Positions 6,979-14,476 of a stretch of 31,974 nucleotides of DNA are shown here, in pieces (position 1 is the first letter of the stretch; every line of letters begins with the position of its first letter). The DNA is taken from assembly GCA_016295145.1 (NCBI GenBank), contig JAEDLR010000016.1, positions 1 through 31,974 of the forward strand, in the 5' to 3' direction. A program made the position numbers and the translations under genes. The notes beneath the pieces were generated by a model that was given only the letters and a program-made list of their open reading frames with translations, was not told the DNA's origin and searched no databases. This stretch comes from Oscillospiraceae bacterium (lineage in GTDB: Bacteria > Bacillota > Clostridia > Oscillospirales > Ruminococcaceae).

Positions 6979-8979
6979 TTATTGTTTGGTCTTTGCTGCA
7001 GATTTTTTGCGGGTGGTTGCTTTGGTTGATTCTGCGGTAGAAGCATCGGCAGTGGGCTTTGCCTTAGGGGTACGCGGTTTTCTTGGCTTGCAGTGATAAA
7101 ACTGCACCGAGAGAGGCGGCAAAGTCAGCGATACACATTGGTTGAAGCCGTGCATAGGTTCCTTCATGGTTTTTGCAGAGGCAAGGGCTGCACCGCTGCC
7201 GCCGAATTCCACAGCATCGGAATCCATCACCAGACGGTAGGTGCCTGCATAGGGCACGCCGATTTTGTAATCCTCGCGCTGCACGGGCACGAAGTTGCAC
7301 ACCGCCACGATCTCATCGCCGTGATCGTCGATTCGGCGGAAGGCGATGACGCTTTGACGGTAATCGTCGTTGCTGATCCACGAGAAGCCGCTCCAGGAAT
7401 CGTCATTCTGCCAAAGGGGCGATGTTTTCAGGTAGAATTTGTTCAGTGCCTTGGTGAAGCTCAACATCTGCCCATGGGCAGGATATTGCAGCAGCATCCA
7501 ATCCAGTTCGGATTGGTAGTCCCACTCTTTCATCTGGGCAAATTCCTGCCCCATAAACAGCAGCTTTTTGCCGGGGTGCGCCATCATATAGGCAAGAAAG
7601 GCGCGGTAGGAAGCGAATTTCTGTGCGTAATCGCCGGGCATTTTCTGGATCATGGAGCACTTGCCGTGTACAATCTCATCATGGGAGATGGGCAACACAT
7701 AATTCTCGGAGAAGCAATAGAAGAACGAGAAGGTCAGTTTGTCGTGATTATACGAACGGTATAGCGGATCCATGGAGGCATAGCAAAGCATATCGTTCAT
7801 CCAGCCCATGTTCCACTTGAAGTTGAAGCCCAGTCCGCCGATATCGGTGGGCTTTGTGACCAGCGGCCACGCGGTGGATTCCTCGGCGATCATCAGCACG
7901 TCGGGGTGGCGGCCGAAGACAGTTTCATTAAGCTCCTTAAAGAAAGATACCGCCTCCAGATTCTCCTTGCCACCGTTTTGATTGGGACGCCACTCACCGT
8001 CTCTGCGGTCATAATCGAGATACAGCATAGAAGCCACGGCATCTACGCGCAAACCGTCGATATGGTAGGCATCCAGCCAGAAGCAGGCGGAGGAGATCAG
8101 GAAGGAGCGCACCTCGGGTCTGCCGTAATCAAAGACTCTGGTACCCCAGCCCTTGTGTTCCATTTTCAGCGGATCGCTGTACTCATAGCAATAGCTGCCA
8201 TCAAACTCGCACAGACCGTGGGCATCCTTGGGGAAGTGTGCAGGCACCCAGTCCAGAATCACGCCGATGCCTGCCTGATGGAACATATCCACCATCTGTC
8301 GGAAGTCATCAGGTGTGCCAAATCGGGAAGTCGGGGCGAAATAGCCCACCACCTGATATCCCCAGGAGCCGTCATAGGGATACTCCGTCAGGGGCATCAA
8401 TTCAATATGCGTATACGAAAGGGAACGCATATAGGGGATCATCTGCTTGGCAAATTCGGTATAGGAAAGCGGATTGCCGTCCGGATAGGTGCGCCACGAA
8501 TTGAAATGCACCTCATAGATGTTCATGGGGCTTTTGTAGACATTCGTTTCGCGCTTTTTCGCAAGCCATGCATCGTCTTTCCATTGATATGCGGATTCAT
8601 AGATACGGGATGCGGTTTCCGGTGCGGTCTCAAAATGCATCGCATAGGGGTCGGATTTCATCAGCGTTCTGCCGTCCTGGGTGGTAATGCAGTATTTATA
8701 GGCGGTATACTGGGGCAGCTGCTTGATCTTTGCGCACCAGATACCATCGGAGACCTGCTCCATGTTCAGCTTGCCGGGTTTCCAGTCATTGAACTCACCC
8801 ACCACAGAGATGGCAACGGCATGGGGTGCCCACACGCGGAACACAGTATACACGCTTCTGCCCCTTTTCTCGGTATGGGTGCCAAAGTACATCTGCGCGT
8901 CAAAGTTTCTGCCTTGATGGAACAAATGCAGCGGTACCGCATCGGCAGCAGGGGGAATTCTCTTCTCATTCTCTTTCAT
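6979..8979 (-). CDS. glgB: 1,4-alpha-glucan branching enzyme, GH13 with basic C-terminal tail
   Basis: This 666-residue enzyme introduces alpha-1,6 branches into glycogen. A CBM48 module (about 40-125, FRVWAPHAVAISVVGEFNDW) precedes the GH13 barrel. Catalytic residues are Asp313 in GLRVDAV and Glu366 in MIAEEST, with PISHDEIVHGK as region IV. An upstream in-frame ATG extends to 9078, but ATG 8979 follows AAGGAGAG at a good distance. The last 35 or so residues form a Lys/Ala/Thr/Pro-rich tail (KPRKPRTPKAKP..TTRKKSAAKTKQ) after the normal enzyme end. It looks like histone-H1-like or nucleic-acid-binding tails and is not part of the standard family. It is the first gene of the glg operon; the next gene, glgC, starts 53 bases later. 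Confidence 0.94.
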   Translation of the reverse strand: MKENEKRIPPAADAVPLHLFHQGRNFDAQMYFGTHTEKRGRSVYTVFRVWAPHAVAISVVGEFNDWKPGKLNMEQVSDGIWCAKIKQLPQYTAYKYCITTQDGRTLMKSDPYAMHFETAPETASRIYESAYQWKDDAWLAKKRETNVYKSPMNIYEVHFNSWRTYPDGNPLSYTEFAKQMIPYMRSLSYTHIELMPLTEYPYDGSWGYQVVGYFAPTSRFGTPDDFRQMVDMFHQAGIGVILDWVPAHFPKDAHGLCEFDGSYCYEYSDPLKMEHKGWGTRVFDYGRPEVRSFLISSACFWLDAYHIDGLRVDAVASMLYLDYDRRDGEWRPNQNGGKENLEAVSFFKELNETVFGRHPDVLMIAEESTAWPLVTKPTDIGGLGFNFKWNMGWMNDMLCYASMDPLYRSYNHDKLTFSFFYCFSENYVLPISHDEIVHGKCSMIQKMPGDYAQKFASYRAFLAYMMAHPGKKLLFMGQEFAQMKEWDYQSELDWMLLQYPAHGQMLSFTKALNKFYLKTSPLWQNDDSWSGFSWISNDDYRQSVIAFRRIDDHGDEIVAVCNFVPVQREDYKIGVPYAGTYRLVMDSDAVEFGGSGAALASAKTMKEPMHGFNQCVSLTLPPLSVQFYHCKPRKPRTPKAKPTADASTAESTKATTRKKSAAKTKQ

Positions 8980-9076
8980 TTTCGGAAATCTCTCCTTATC
9001 GCCGCGGCAATCCGCAATGTCACAAGCGGTATCCTGCAGCGGCTTTTGATGTTGACGGTATATTGCAGTACATGAC

Positions 9077-9130
9077 AAAAAAACAGGATATGGTCAGTCT
9101 GTCTTTTCAAACGATACTACACCATATCCT
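9077..9130 (-). terminator. Hairpin plus U-tract after spoIIE, overlapping the glgB promoter
   Basis: On the minus strand AGGATATGGT (9130-9121) and ACCATATCCT (9094-9085) form a 10-bp stem with a 26-base loop, followed by G and seven T. It can end the spoIIE transcript. A transcript from the 9131-9159 promoter would start inside the first arm and could form only part of the stem. An operator role for the inverted repeat is also possible. Confidence 0.55.
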
Positions 9131-9159
9131 ATTTTATCACATCTTGCGTTTGGTTGCAA
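9131..9159 (-). promoter_or_regulatory. Candidate promoter of the glgBCDA operon
   Basis: On the minus strand TTGCAA (9159-9154) and TAAAAT (9136-9131) are 17 bases apart. The leader to glgB would be about 145 bases. The -10 box abuts the arm of a hairpin, so initiation and termination signals overlap. Confidence 0.6.
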
Positions 9160-9284
9160 GCATTTCGGGAAATCAAAAAATAATTTTGATGAATCAGACG
9201 AATTTTTGCCCCAATCTTTGTATAACTTGCACAACGAGTTTTTGCGCGTTTTTTGCAAATCCGTAAATTATACACGAAGTACCA

Positions 9285-11519
9285 TCACACCTTTACGGTG
9301 TCGCAAAGCACGGTTGCCGCCGCGACGGTCACATCGTCCTTGGGGGCACCCATGGCATCACGCTGTGCTTTGGCACAAACGGTATGGGCAAGCAGCTGGA
9401 GATCGCCCCCCTGCATGAGCTGCTGCCGGATAAAGGGGTACAGCGACTCGTCCAACCCATCCGAAAGCAAAAACAGCATATCGCCGTGCTGCAACCGGAA
9501 CACCGTGGTATACGGCTCTGCTTTGGGCAAAATGCCAATGGGCGCGGTTGCCGCCTGGCAGAGCGTTACACGGTCGCCGTGGCGGATAAAGGTCGGCCCT
9601 GCACCATATTTATAGAGCGTCACCGCAGCAGTTTCCTCGCAGATCTTGGCAACATCCAGCGTTGCAAAACGCTCTTCGCCGGATTTCGTCAGCATAATTG
9701 CATTGACCATCTGCGCCGCGGCAACGCAGTCCATCCCCGATTGCACCAGTCTGCGGAAATTGCTCAGCACAATGCGCGCATCCACGGCGGCGTGCTTGCC
9801 CGTACCCATACCATCGGAAAGCACCAGATAGCGGTTTCCGTCACCGTCTGCAAAGCAATCCCAGCCGTCGCCGCAGGGCTCGTCCTCATGGACGGCGCAC
9901 TGGGCAGCAGCCGTTGCAATGCGGTAGTGCGGCTGGGTTTGCAGCATCAGCCGATGATGCTCCCCTGCGGTATCCGGCCCAATGGCAGTCAGGGGGCGGT
10001 GCAAGGCATCCGAGAGGCATTCGGTGATGGCTTCGGCATCGGGGGCAAACTGCTTGGGGATATACAGCTCGATGGTCAGCGCACGGCGGTCGCTGCCCCA
10101 TACCGCTGCGGCGCGCAGCGGCACCCCAAACCGTTCCAGTGCGTCCGTCACCAGACGGGTCGTTTCGCCGTTATACGATTGCTGCATCCGGTCACCGGTA
10201 CTGTGCAGCAGCTCCTCCGTCACGCGCATCTGGTCAAACAGCATATTCTGGGATTCCCGCAAGCGCAGAGCCATGGCACGGGCGGTGGCATTCTGCCGCT
10301 TGACCCGCTGAAACTCCTCGGTTACCCGTTCAGGCTTCAGGCACCCCTCGGGACTGCTTAGCGCCTCGGTAATGCCTGCCTCCTCCATACGCTGAAAACA
10401 GGCGTTGGTATCGGCAAAGGCGCTTTCCCAACAGGTAGATTTGCTTCTGCACTTGCCGCAAACGCTCTCGCAGACGCGGTCTGCCGCCCGTTGGGGGATA
10501 TCCTTGGCGGCGAGCATATTGGCAATGCGCTCCGCAGAGCCGCGCACTCCTGCCAGCGACTGGGACATGAACTCCATGCGTGCACCGGTTACGGCGGCAA
10601 TGGCAGGTGCATCGCAGGCAATCAGCAGCACACGGTCCAGGTACTCCCATAGGGGCACAAACAGAAAGAGCATCCCCCCGATGAGATGATTCACCCACAG
10701 CAGTGCCGCGGTATTGCTGACAGAGGCAAACAGCATACTTGCGCCGCAAATCGCGCTGTAGATACCGTACATTGCGCCGTTTTTACGATGTGCGCAATAG
10801 CCTGCGGCAAGTCCGGCAAGGGGCAGCACCGCAGCCATACCTGCCGCGTCGAAATCCACCAGCAGCAGGGCACAGGCGTGAAGTGTACCACAAAGCAAGC
10901 CGCCCATGGCGCGATATCGTTTGGCAACGGTCAGCAATAGCAGCGCAGAGAGCATCTCGCCGACGCTAAGCAGACCAATCCTTGCGGAACACAGAGAAGC
11001 CAGTGCAGTAATATAGCATATTACGGCAGCGGGAGCATCCCCTGCATACAAGCGCAGAGGCAAACCATCCTTGCAGCGATGCCGCACCACCGCCGCACAG
11101 TATCCAAAGCCGGCAGCAGAAGCGATCTGCACAGGCAGCAGCAGCAAGCTGCCGGGAAGCATCCCCACCAGCGCAAAGATCACGGCGACGGCAGCAGTAC
11201 CACCCCCTGCAATCACCGCAGAAAGCACCCCGCCGCCGCGATTGCCGAGCATCCACCGCAGCAGCACGGTAATGACCAATGCTGCCATCAGCCAGAGGGT
11301 TTGCAAAACCGTACCGCTGAAGAAATATGCCAGCAAGCCGCCGGCAAGTACCGCAGGGGCATAAAAGGGAGGCAGCGCCGCCGCCAGACCACAGCAAAGG
11401 GGCAACGGGGCACCGTTGCATCTTGCGGCAGCCAACAAACAGGCACCCACAGCGCAGCCGAACAGTGCAAGGCAGCGCAAAAGCTGTGGTTTTTCGTGAA
11501 TTTTAGCAATCGTGAGCAT
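9285..11519 (-). CDS. spoIIE: Stage II sporulation protein E (SpoIIE), PP2C-type phosphatase
   Basis: The 744-residue protein has three parts: about ten transmembrane helices (1-310), a middle region with a cysteine cluster (C350, C354, C357, C363 in VCESVCGKCRSKSTCW), and a C-terminal PP2C phosphatase domain (from about 540). The phosphatase motifs are LSDGMGTGKHA (568-577), LLSDGLDES (684-692) and DDVTV (728-732). In Bacillus SpoIIE localises to the asymmetric septum and dephosphorylates SpoIIAA to free sigma-F. The cysteine motif and membrane topology separate it from simpler RsbU/P phosphatases. The start has AAGGA upstream. It is single-gene, with its own Spo0A-type promoter at 11625-11658. 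Its presence argues that this lineage sporulates or descends from spore formers. Confidence 0.93.
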   Translation of the reverse strand: MLTIAKIHEKPQLLRCLALFGCAVGACLLAAARCNGAPLPLCCGLAAALPPFYAPAVLAGGLLAYFFSGTVLQTLWLMAALVITVLLRWMLGNRGGGVLSAVIAGGGTAAVAVIFALVGMLPGSLLLLPVQIASAAGFGYCAAVVRHRCKDGLPLRLYAGDAPAAVICYITALASLCSARIGLLSVGEMLSALLLLTVAKRYRAMGGLLCGTLHACALLLVDFDAAGMAAVLPLAGLAAGYCAHRKNGAMYGIYSAICGASMLFASVSNTAALLWVNHLIGGMLFLFVPLWEYLDRVLLIACDAPAIAAVTGARMEFMSQSLAGVRGSAERIANMLAAKDIPQRAADRVCESVCGKCRSKSTCWESAFADTNACFQRMEEAGITEALSSPEGCLKPERVTEEFQRVKRQNATARAMALRLRESQNMLFDQMRVTEELLHSTGDRMQQSYNGETTRLVTDALERFGVPLRAAAVWGSDRRALTIELYIPKQFAPDAEAITECLSDALHRPLTAIGPDTAGEHHRLMLQTQPHYRIATAAAQCAVHEDEPCGDGWDCFADGDGNRYLVLSDGMGTGKHAAVDARIVLSNFRRLVQSGMDCVAAAQMVNAIMLTKSGEERFATLDVAKICEETAAVTLYKYGAGPTFIRHGDRVTLCQAATAPIGILPKAEPYTTVFRLQHGDMLFLLSDGLDESLYPFIRQQLMQGGDLQLLAHTVCAKAQRDAMGAPKDDVTVAAATVLCDTVKV

Positions 11520-11624
11520 AGGTCGTCCTTCTTTCTTTCGGTATCATGTAGCATCCGTTACCCGCCGCCCCGGAGAGCCTGTCCCTTTTGCCGTTTTTCG
11601 GCGGCAGTGCGTGCAGATATGCAT

Positions 11625-11658
11625 AGTATACCGCAGACGGCGCGCAAAACCTGTCGAA
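11625..11658 (-). promoter_or_regulatory. Spo0A-type promoter of spoIIE: 0A box and 21-bp spacer
   Basis: TGTCGAA, the exact 0A-box core, lies at 11652-11658 (plus strand). Read on the minus strand it overlaps a -35-like TCGACA (11657-11652). TATACT (11630-11625) follows after exactly 21 bases. Bacillus subtilis spoIIE has a sigma-A promoter with a 21-bp spacer activated by Spo0A~P, so both features match the known design. The start point would be about 11618, giving a leader near 100 bases. Confidence 0.75.
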
Positions 11659-11738
11659 ATGCTGTGCCTGTGCCTCGATTTTTTTGAAAAAGAACGCGTT
11701 TTTCGCGATGCAGCTATGCCGTACCATGATGACGGCAT

Positions 11739-11780
11739 AAAAAAGAAACGGAGCATCCGCCAATGGGCAGATCCTCCGTT
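11739..11780 (-). terminator. Terminator of rpmB
   Basis: On the minus strand AACGGAG (11780-11774) pairs with CTCCGTT (11753-11747), with partial pairing further in, and is followed by TCTTTTTT. Confidence 0.8.
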
Positions 11781-11833
11781 ACTCACATTGAAACCGTTTT
11801 CGGCAAATCGTTCATCGGTGCAGCCATGACGGC

Positions 11834-12025
11834 TCAGCCGATCGCACGCTCTACCTTACCGGAGCGCAGACATCTGGAGCAAACATAAATGTGGCAGGGT
11901 GTACCTTTCACGATTGCCTTCACGCGTCTGACATTGGGCTTCCAGGTGCGATTGGTACGACGGTGAGAGTGAGACACCCGAATACCAAAGCTGACGCCCT
12001 TGCCGCAAACTTCGCATTTTGCCAT
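11834..12025 (-). CDS. rpmB: 50S ribosomal protein L28
   Basis: The 63-residue protein begins [20 protein letters not shown] and has the two CxxC pairs (CEVC, CSRC) of the zinc-binding L28 form. The central [11 protein letters not shown] and [10 protein letters not shown] stretches are typical. The frame is open further upstream, but ATG 12025 follows AAAGGAGGTG. It is transcribed alone, between its own promoter and terminator, and divergently from the M50 protease gene. Confidence 0.97.
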   Translation of the reverse strand: MAKCEVCGKGVSFGIRVSHSHRRTNRTWKPNVRRVKAIVKGTPCHIYVCSRCLRSGKVERAIG

Positions 12026-12062
12026 AGCTGGCACCTCCTTTACTGACAAATCAACAGTATCT

Positions 12063-12091
12063 ATTATAACAGATACCGCAGAAAAAAGCAA
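12063..12091 (-). promoter_or_regulatory. Promoter of rpmB
   Basis: On the minus strand TTGCTT (12091-12086) and TATAAT (12068-12063) are 17 bases apart, about 38 bases before the start codon. Confidence 0.75.
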
Positions 12092-12149
12092 GCGTTTTTT
12101 GAAATTTCCGAAAATTTATCAGATTTGACCGAAAAAATCATTTTCATAC

Positions 12150-12178
12150 TTGAAAAGAGCCGCAATTTATTGTATAAT
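12150..12178 (+). promoter_or_regulatory. Promoter of the M50 protease-scpA-scpB operon
   Basis: TTGAAA (12150-12155) and TATAAT (12173-12178) are 17 bases apart, with the start codon at 12227. It lies back to back with the rpmB promoter. Confidence 0.85.
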
Positions 12179-12226
12179 GTAGGATGTATTGCTGTATTTT
12201 ACCCACCTCGAAAGGAGATTCCCGCC

Positions 12227-12961
12227 ATGTTATCCCTGTTGCAATTTGATCAGTATTCCATTTTGCGGATATTTGTGAACCTGTTTATCATCTTCATGAT
12301 CCTGCCGCTGCATGAGTACGCCCACGCATGGGCTGCCAGCAAGCTAGGCGATGATACTGCCTCCTATCAGGGGCGCATGACCCTCAACCCCCTTGCACAC
12401 ATCGACCCCATCGGTGCGCTTTGTATGCTGCTGCTGGGCTTTGGCTGGGCAAAGCCCGTGCCCATTGATCCCACACGTTTCGACCGCAAGCACAGCATCC
12501 GCTTTGGCGTTGCCATGACTGCCCTTGCAGGCCCCGTCAGCAACCTGATTGCTGCACTGGTGGGCAAGATTCTGCTGCAGTTTTACCAGTGCAGCCCCTA
12601 CTTTACCGAGTATATGGCAGAACATACCGCCGACGGCGACTTTGAATTTTCACTGAGTGCCACCCCCATGCTCATTTTCTACTTCCTGTTTATTTTTGTA
12701 TCGGTCAACATCAGTCTTGCTGTGTTCAATCTGCTGCCCATCCCCCCACTGGATGGCTCGAAAGTCATCGGTTACTTCACCAGTGCAAAGGTGGACAGAT
12801 GGTTTCATCAGAACGCCCAGCTTATCCACTTTGTTTTCCTGATCGTGCTTTGCACCGGTATTCTCAGCGTGCCCATCGGCTTTGTTGCCAATCTGATCAA
12901 CGGTCTCTTTGATCTGCTGACGATGTGGGTTCCCCTGCTGGGCAATGTCATCTTTGGTTGA
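12227..12961 (+). CDS. Site-2 protease family membrane metalloprotease (M50)
   Basis: This is a 244-residue polytopic membrane protein. The zinc motif HEYAH is at 29-33 in the first long helix, and the third ligand is expected at LDG (Asp176 in NLLPIPPLDGSKV). It lacks PDZ and CBS domains, as in the short YwhC-type branch. Such proteases cleave within membrane helices; the target is unknown. ATG 12227 follows AAAGGAG, while the open frame upstream overlaps the promoter. Placement directly ahead of scpA and scpB is a common Firmicute arrangement, and the stop lies 4 bases before the scpA start. Confidence 0.92.
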   Translation: MLSLLQFDQYSILRIFVNLFIIFMILPLHEYAHAWAASKLGDDTASYQGRMTLNPLAHIDPIGALCMLLLGFGWAKPVPIDPTRFDRKHSIRFGVAMTALAGPVSNLIAALVGKILLQFYQCSPYFTEYMAEHTADGDFEFSLSATPMLIFYFLFIFVSVNISLAVFNLLPIPPLDGSKVIGYFTSAKVDRWFHQNAQLIHFVFLIVLCTGILSVPIGFVANLINGLFDLLTMWVPLLGNVIFG

Positions 12962-12965
12962 TCGT

Positions 12966-13730
12966 ATGCCCACATTGTCGTTTCATCTGCCCGTATTTGA
13001 CGGGCCAATGGATCTGCTGCTGCATCTGATTGCAAAGCACAAACTCAATATCCACGATATCGAGATCGCTGTGCTGCTGGAACAGTATCTGCTGTATATT
13101 GAGCAGTGCGCCCAACAGGATTACGAACTGGCTGGCGAGTTTCTGGAGATGGCTGCAAGGCTCATCTGGATGAAAACCGTATCGCTGCTGCCTGCCCCCG
13201 AAGAAGCCGCCGTTGCAAAAAAAGAACTGGAAGGCGCGTTGATCGAATACTCTCTGTGCAAACGCACCGCCGAGCTGCTCCGGGCACAGTATCTGGGGGA
13301 TGTGCTGTTTGTGCGCAAACCTGTAGAAATCCCCATGGATATGACCTATCGCCGCACACATCCGCCTACCCTGCTGCTGGATACCTACCGCAGCATGGGT
13401 CTGCGCAAGTTGCCCCAGGGGGAAGAAGGCGGAAAACGTCTGGATGCGAAAATTCACGAGATGGTGCAGGCGCATCACCATGTTACCAGTGTTTTCTCGA
13501 AAGTCGTGTACATTCTGCGGCAGTTTTTTGTCACCGATACCGTTATCATCTCCGGCCTGTTTGACGATTTGCCCGAACGCACCGACCGTGTGGCGGTCTT
13601 TCTTGCCATACTGGAACTGACCAAAGCAGGACGCATTCTCATCAGCGAGGACGGTACGGCACTCTCTATGCGCAATCGCGCACAGCTCATGGGGCATAAA
13701 CGACAAGCCCCAGGGCGGAAAAACGAATAG
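12966..13730 (+). CDS. scpA: Segregation and condensation protein A
   Basis: The 254-residue kleisin subunit joins SMC heads and ScpB in chromosome condensation. The N-terminus MPTLSFHLPVFDGPMDLLLHLI matches the family start exactly, so ATG 12966 was chosen over the in-frame ATG at 12945; neither has a strong ribosome site and coupling with the upstream gene is likely. The middle holds AARLIWMKTVSLLP and the C-terminal winged-helix part ends near RAQLMGH. It is in an operon with the M50 protease and scpB. Confidence 0.95.
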   Translation: MPTLSFHLPVFDGPMDLLLHLIAKHKLNIHDIEIAVLLEQYLLYIEQCAQQDYELAGEFLEMAARLIWMKTVSLLPAPEEAAVAKKELEGALIEYSLCKRTAELLRAQYLGDVLFVRKPVEIPMDMTYRRTHPPTLLLDTYRSMGLRKLPQGEEGGKRLDAKIHEMVQAHHHVTSVFSKVVYILRQFFVTDTVIISGLFDDLPERTDRVAVFLAILELTKAGRILISEDGTALSMRNRAQLMGHKRQAPGRKNE

Positions 13731-13746
13731 ACAAGGAAGAACAATC

Positions 13747-14373
13747 ATGCAAATTGAATACGCATTGGGCGCACTGGAGGCGGTGCTGTTCGCTTCGGGC
13801 GAGCCCATGGAAATCCCACGGCTTGCCGAGGCACTGCAAATGGATGCCGGTACCGTGCGCCGACTGGCAGATCTGCTGACCGAGCAATACGACAAGCGCG
13901 GCAGCGGATTGCAGCTTATGATGCTGGACGGGGCATTGCAGCTGACCACCCGCAGCGAATATGCCGGGCCAATCCGCGCCGCACTGGAGGTCAAGCGCAA
14001 CGCGCCCCTTTCCAATGCCGCCTTGGAGACGCTGACCATCATCGCCTATAATCAGCCTGTGACCAAGGGCTTTGTGGAGCGTGTCAGAGGTGTGGACAGC
14101 AGTTCGGTGGTCAATACGCTGACCGAGCGCGGCTTGCTGGAAGAGGCAGGGCGCATTGAAATTCCCGGCAGACCGGTAACCTATCGCACCACAGCGCAGT
14201 TTCTGCGGTGTTTCGGGCTGCAATCTCTGGCAGATTTGCCCCCCCTGCCCAATTCTACAGAGCCGACGATGTTTGATATAGAGCCTGAAGACACGGCAGA
14301 GAACGAAACAGACGCCGCAGAGGAAACGCTCATCCCCCCTGAAGAAAATCTGGAAACCATTGAACAGGAATGA
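13747..14373 (+). CDS. scpB: Segregation and condensation protein B
   Basis: The 208-residue protein has tandem winged-helix domains: ALEAVLFASGEPMEIPRLAEAL near the start, then LEVKRNAPLSNAALETLTIIAYNQPVTK and VVNTLTERGLLEEAGRIEIPGRP. It dimerises and binds ScpA in the SMC complex. The C-terminal 40 residues are acidic (TEPTMFDIEPEDTAENETDAAEE), a variable tail. GGAAGAA precedes the ATG, 16 bases after scpA. Confidence 0.95.
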   Translation: MQIEYALGALEAVLFASGEPMEIPRLAEALQMDAGTVRRLADLLTEQYDKRGSGLQLMMLDGALQLTTRSEYAGPIRAALEVKRNAPLSNAALETLTIIAYNQPVTKGFVERVRGVDSSSVVNTLTERGLLEEAGRIEIPGRPVTYRTTAQFLRCFGLQSLADLPPLPNSTEPTMFDIEPEDTAENETDAAEETLIPPEENLETIEQE

Positions 14374-14407
14374 AAACGCTACAGCACTTACCATCGCCCG
14401 AAAAGGA

Positions 14408-14444
14408 AAAGGAGCTGCTTGCTTTGGATGCAGGCAGTTCCTTT
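14408..14444. terminator. Bidirectional terminator between scpB and the dockerin gene
   Basis: A 15-bp stem with G-U pairs, AAAGGAGCTGCTTGC (14408-14422) and GCAGGCAGTTCCTTT (14430-14444), separates two convergent genes. On the minus strand it is followed by TTCCTTTTC. Confidence 0.75.
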
Positions 14445-14476
14445 CATATTGGTTTTTGCACGTTGATGCCCTTGCG

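Larger units (their letters stand above)
8980..9284. other. Gap between spoIIE and glgB with overlapping promoter and hairpin
   Basis: No gene is supported here. On the minus strand the gap holds a promoter-like pair (9131-9159) and a terminator-like hairpin (9077-9130), listed separately. The rest, 9160-9284, is AT-rich without a clear motif. Confidence 0.6.
11520..11833. other. Gap between rpmB and spoIIE
   Basis: No gene is supported. On the minus strand it contains the rpmB terminator (11739-11780), then the spoIIE promoter (11625-11658). A second small dyad, ATGCCGT/ACGGCAT (11716-11722 with 11732-11738), follows the terminator U-tract. Confidence 0.6.

Noticed and set aside
7906..9075. 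389-codon open frame on the plus strand opposite glgB
   Set aside because: Antisense to the GH13 catalytic domain, no ribosome site, no domain.
12948..14042. 364-codon open frame on the minus strand opposite scpA and scpB
   Set aside because: Both scpA and scpB are unmistakable on the plus strand; the opposite frame is a shadow.
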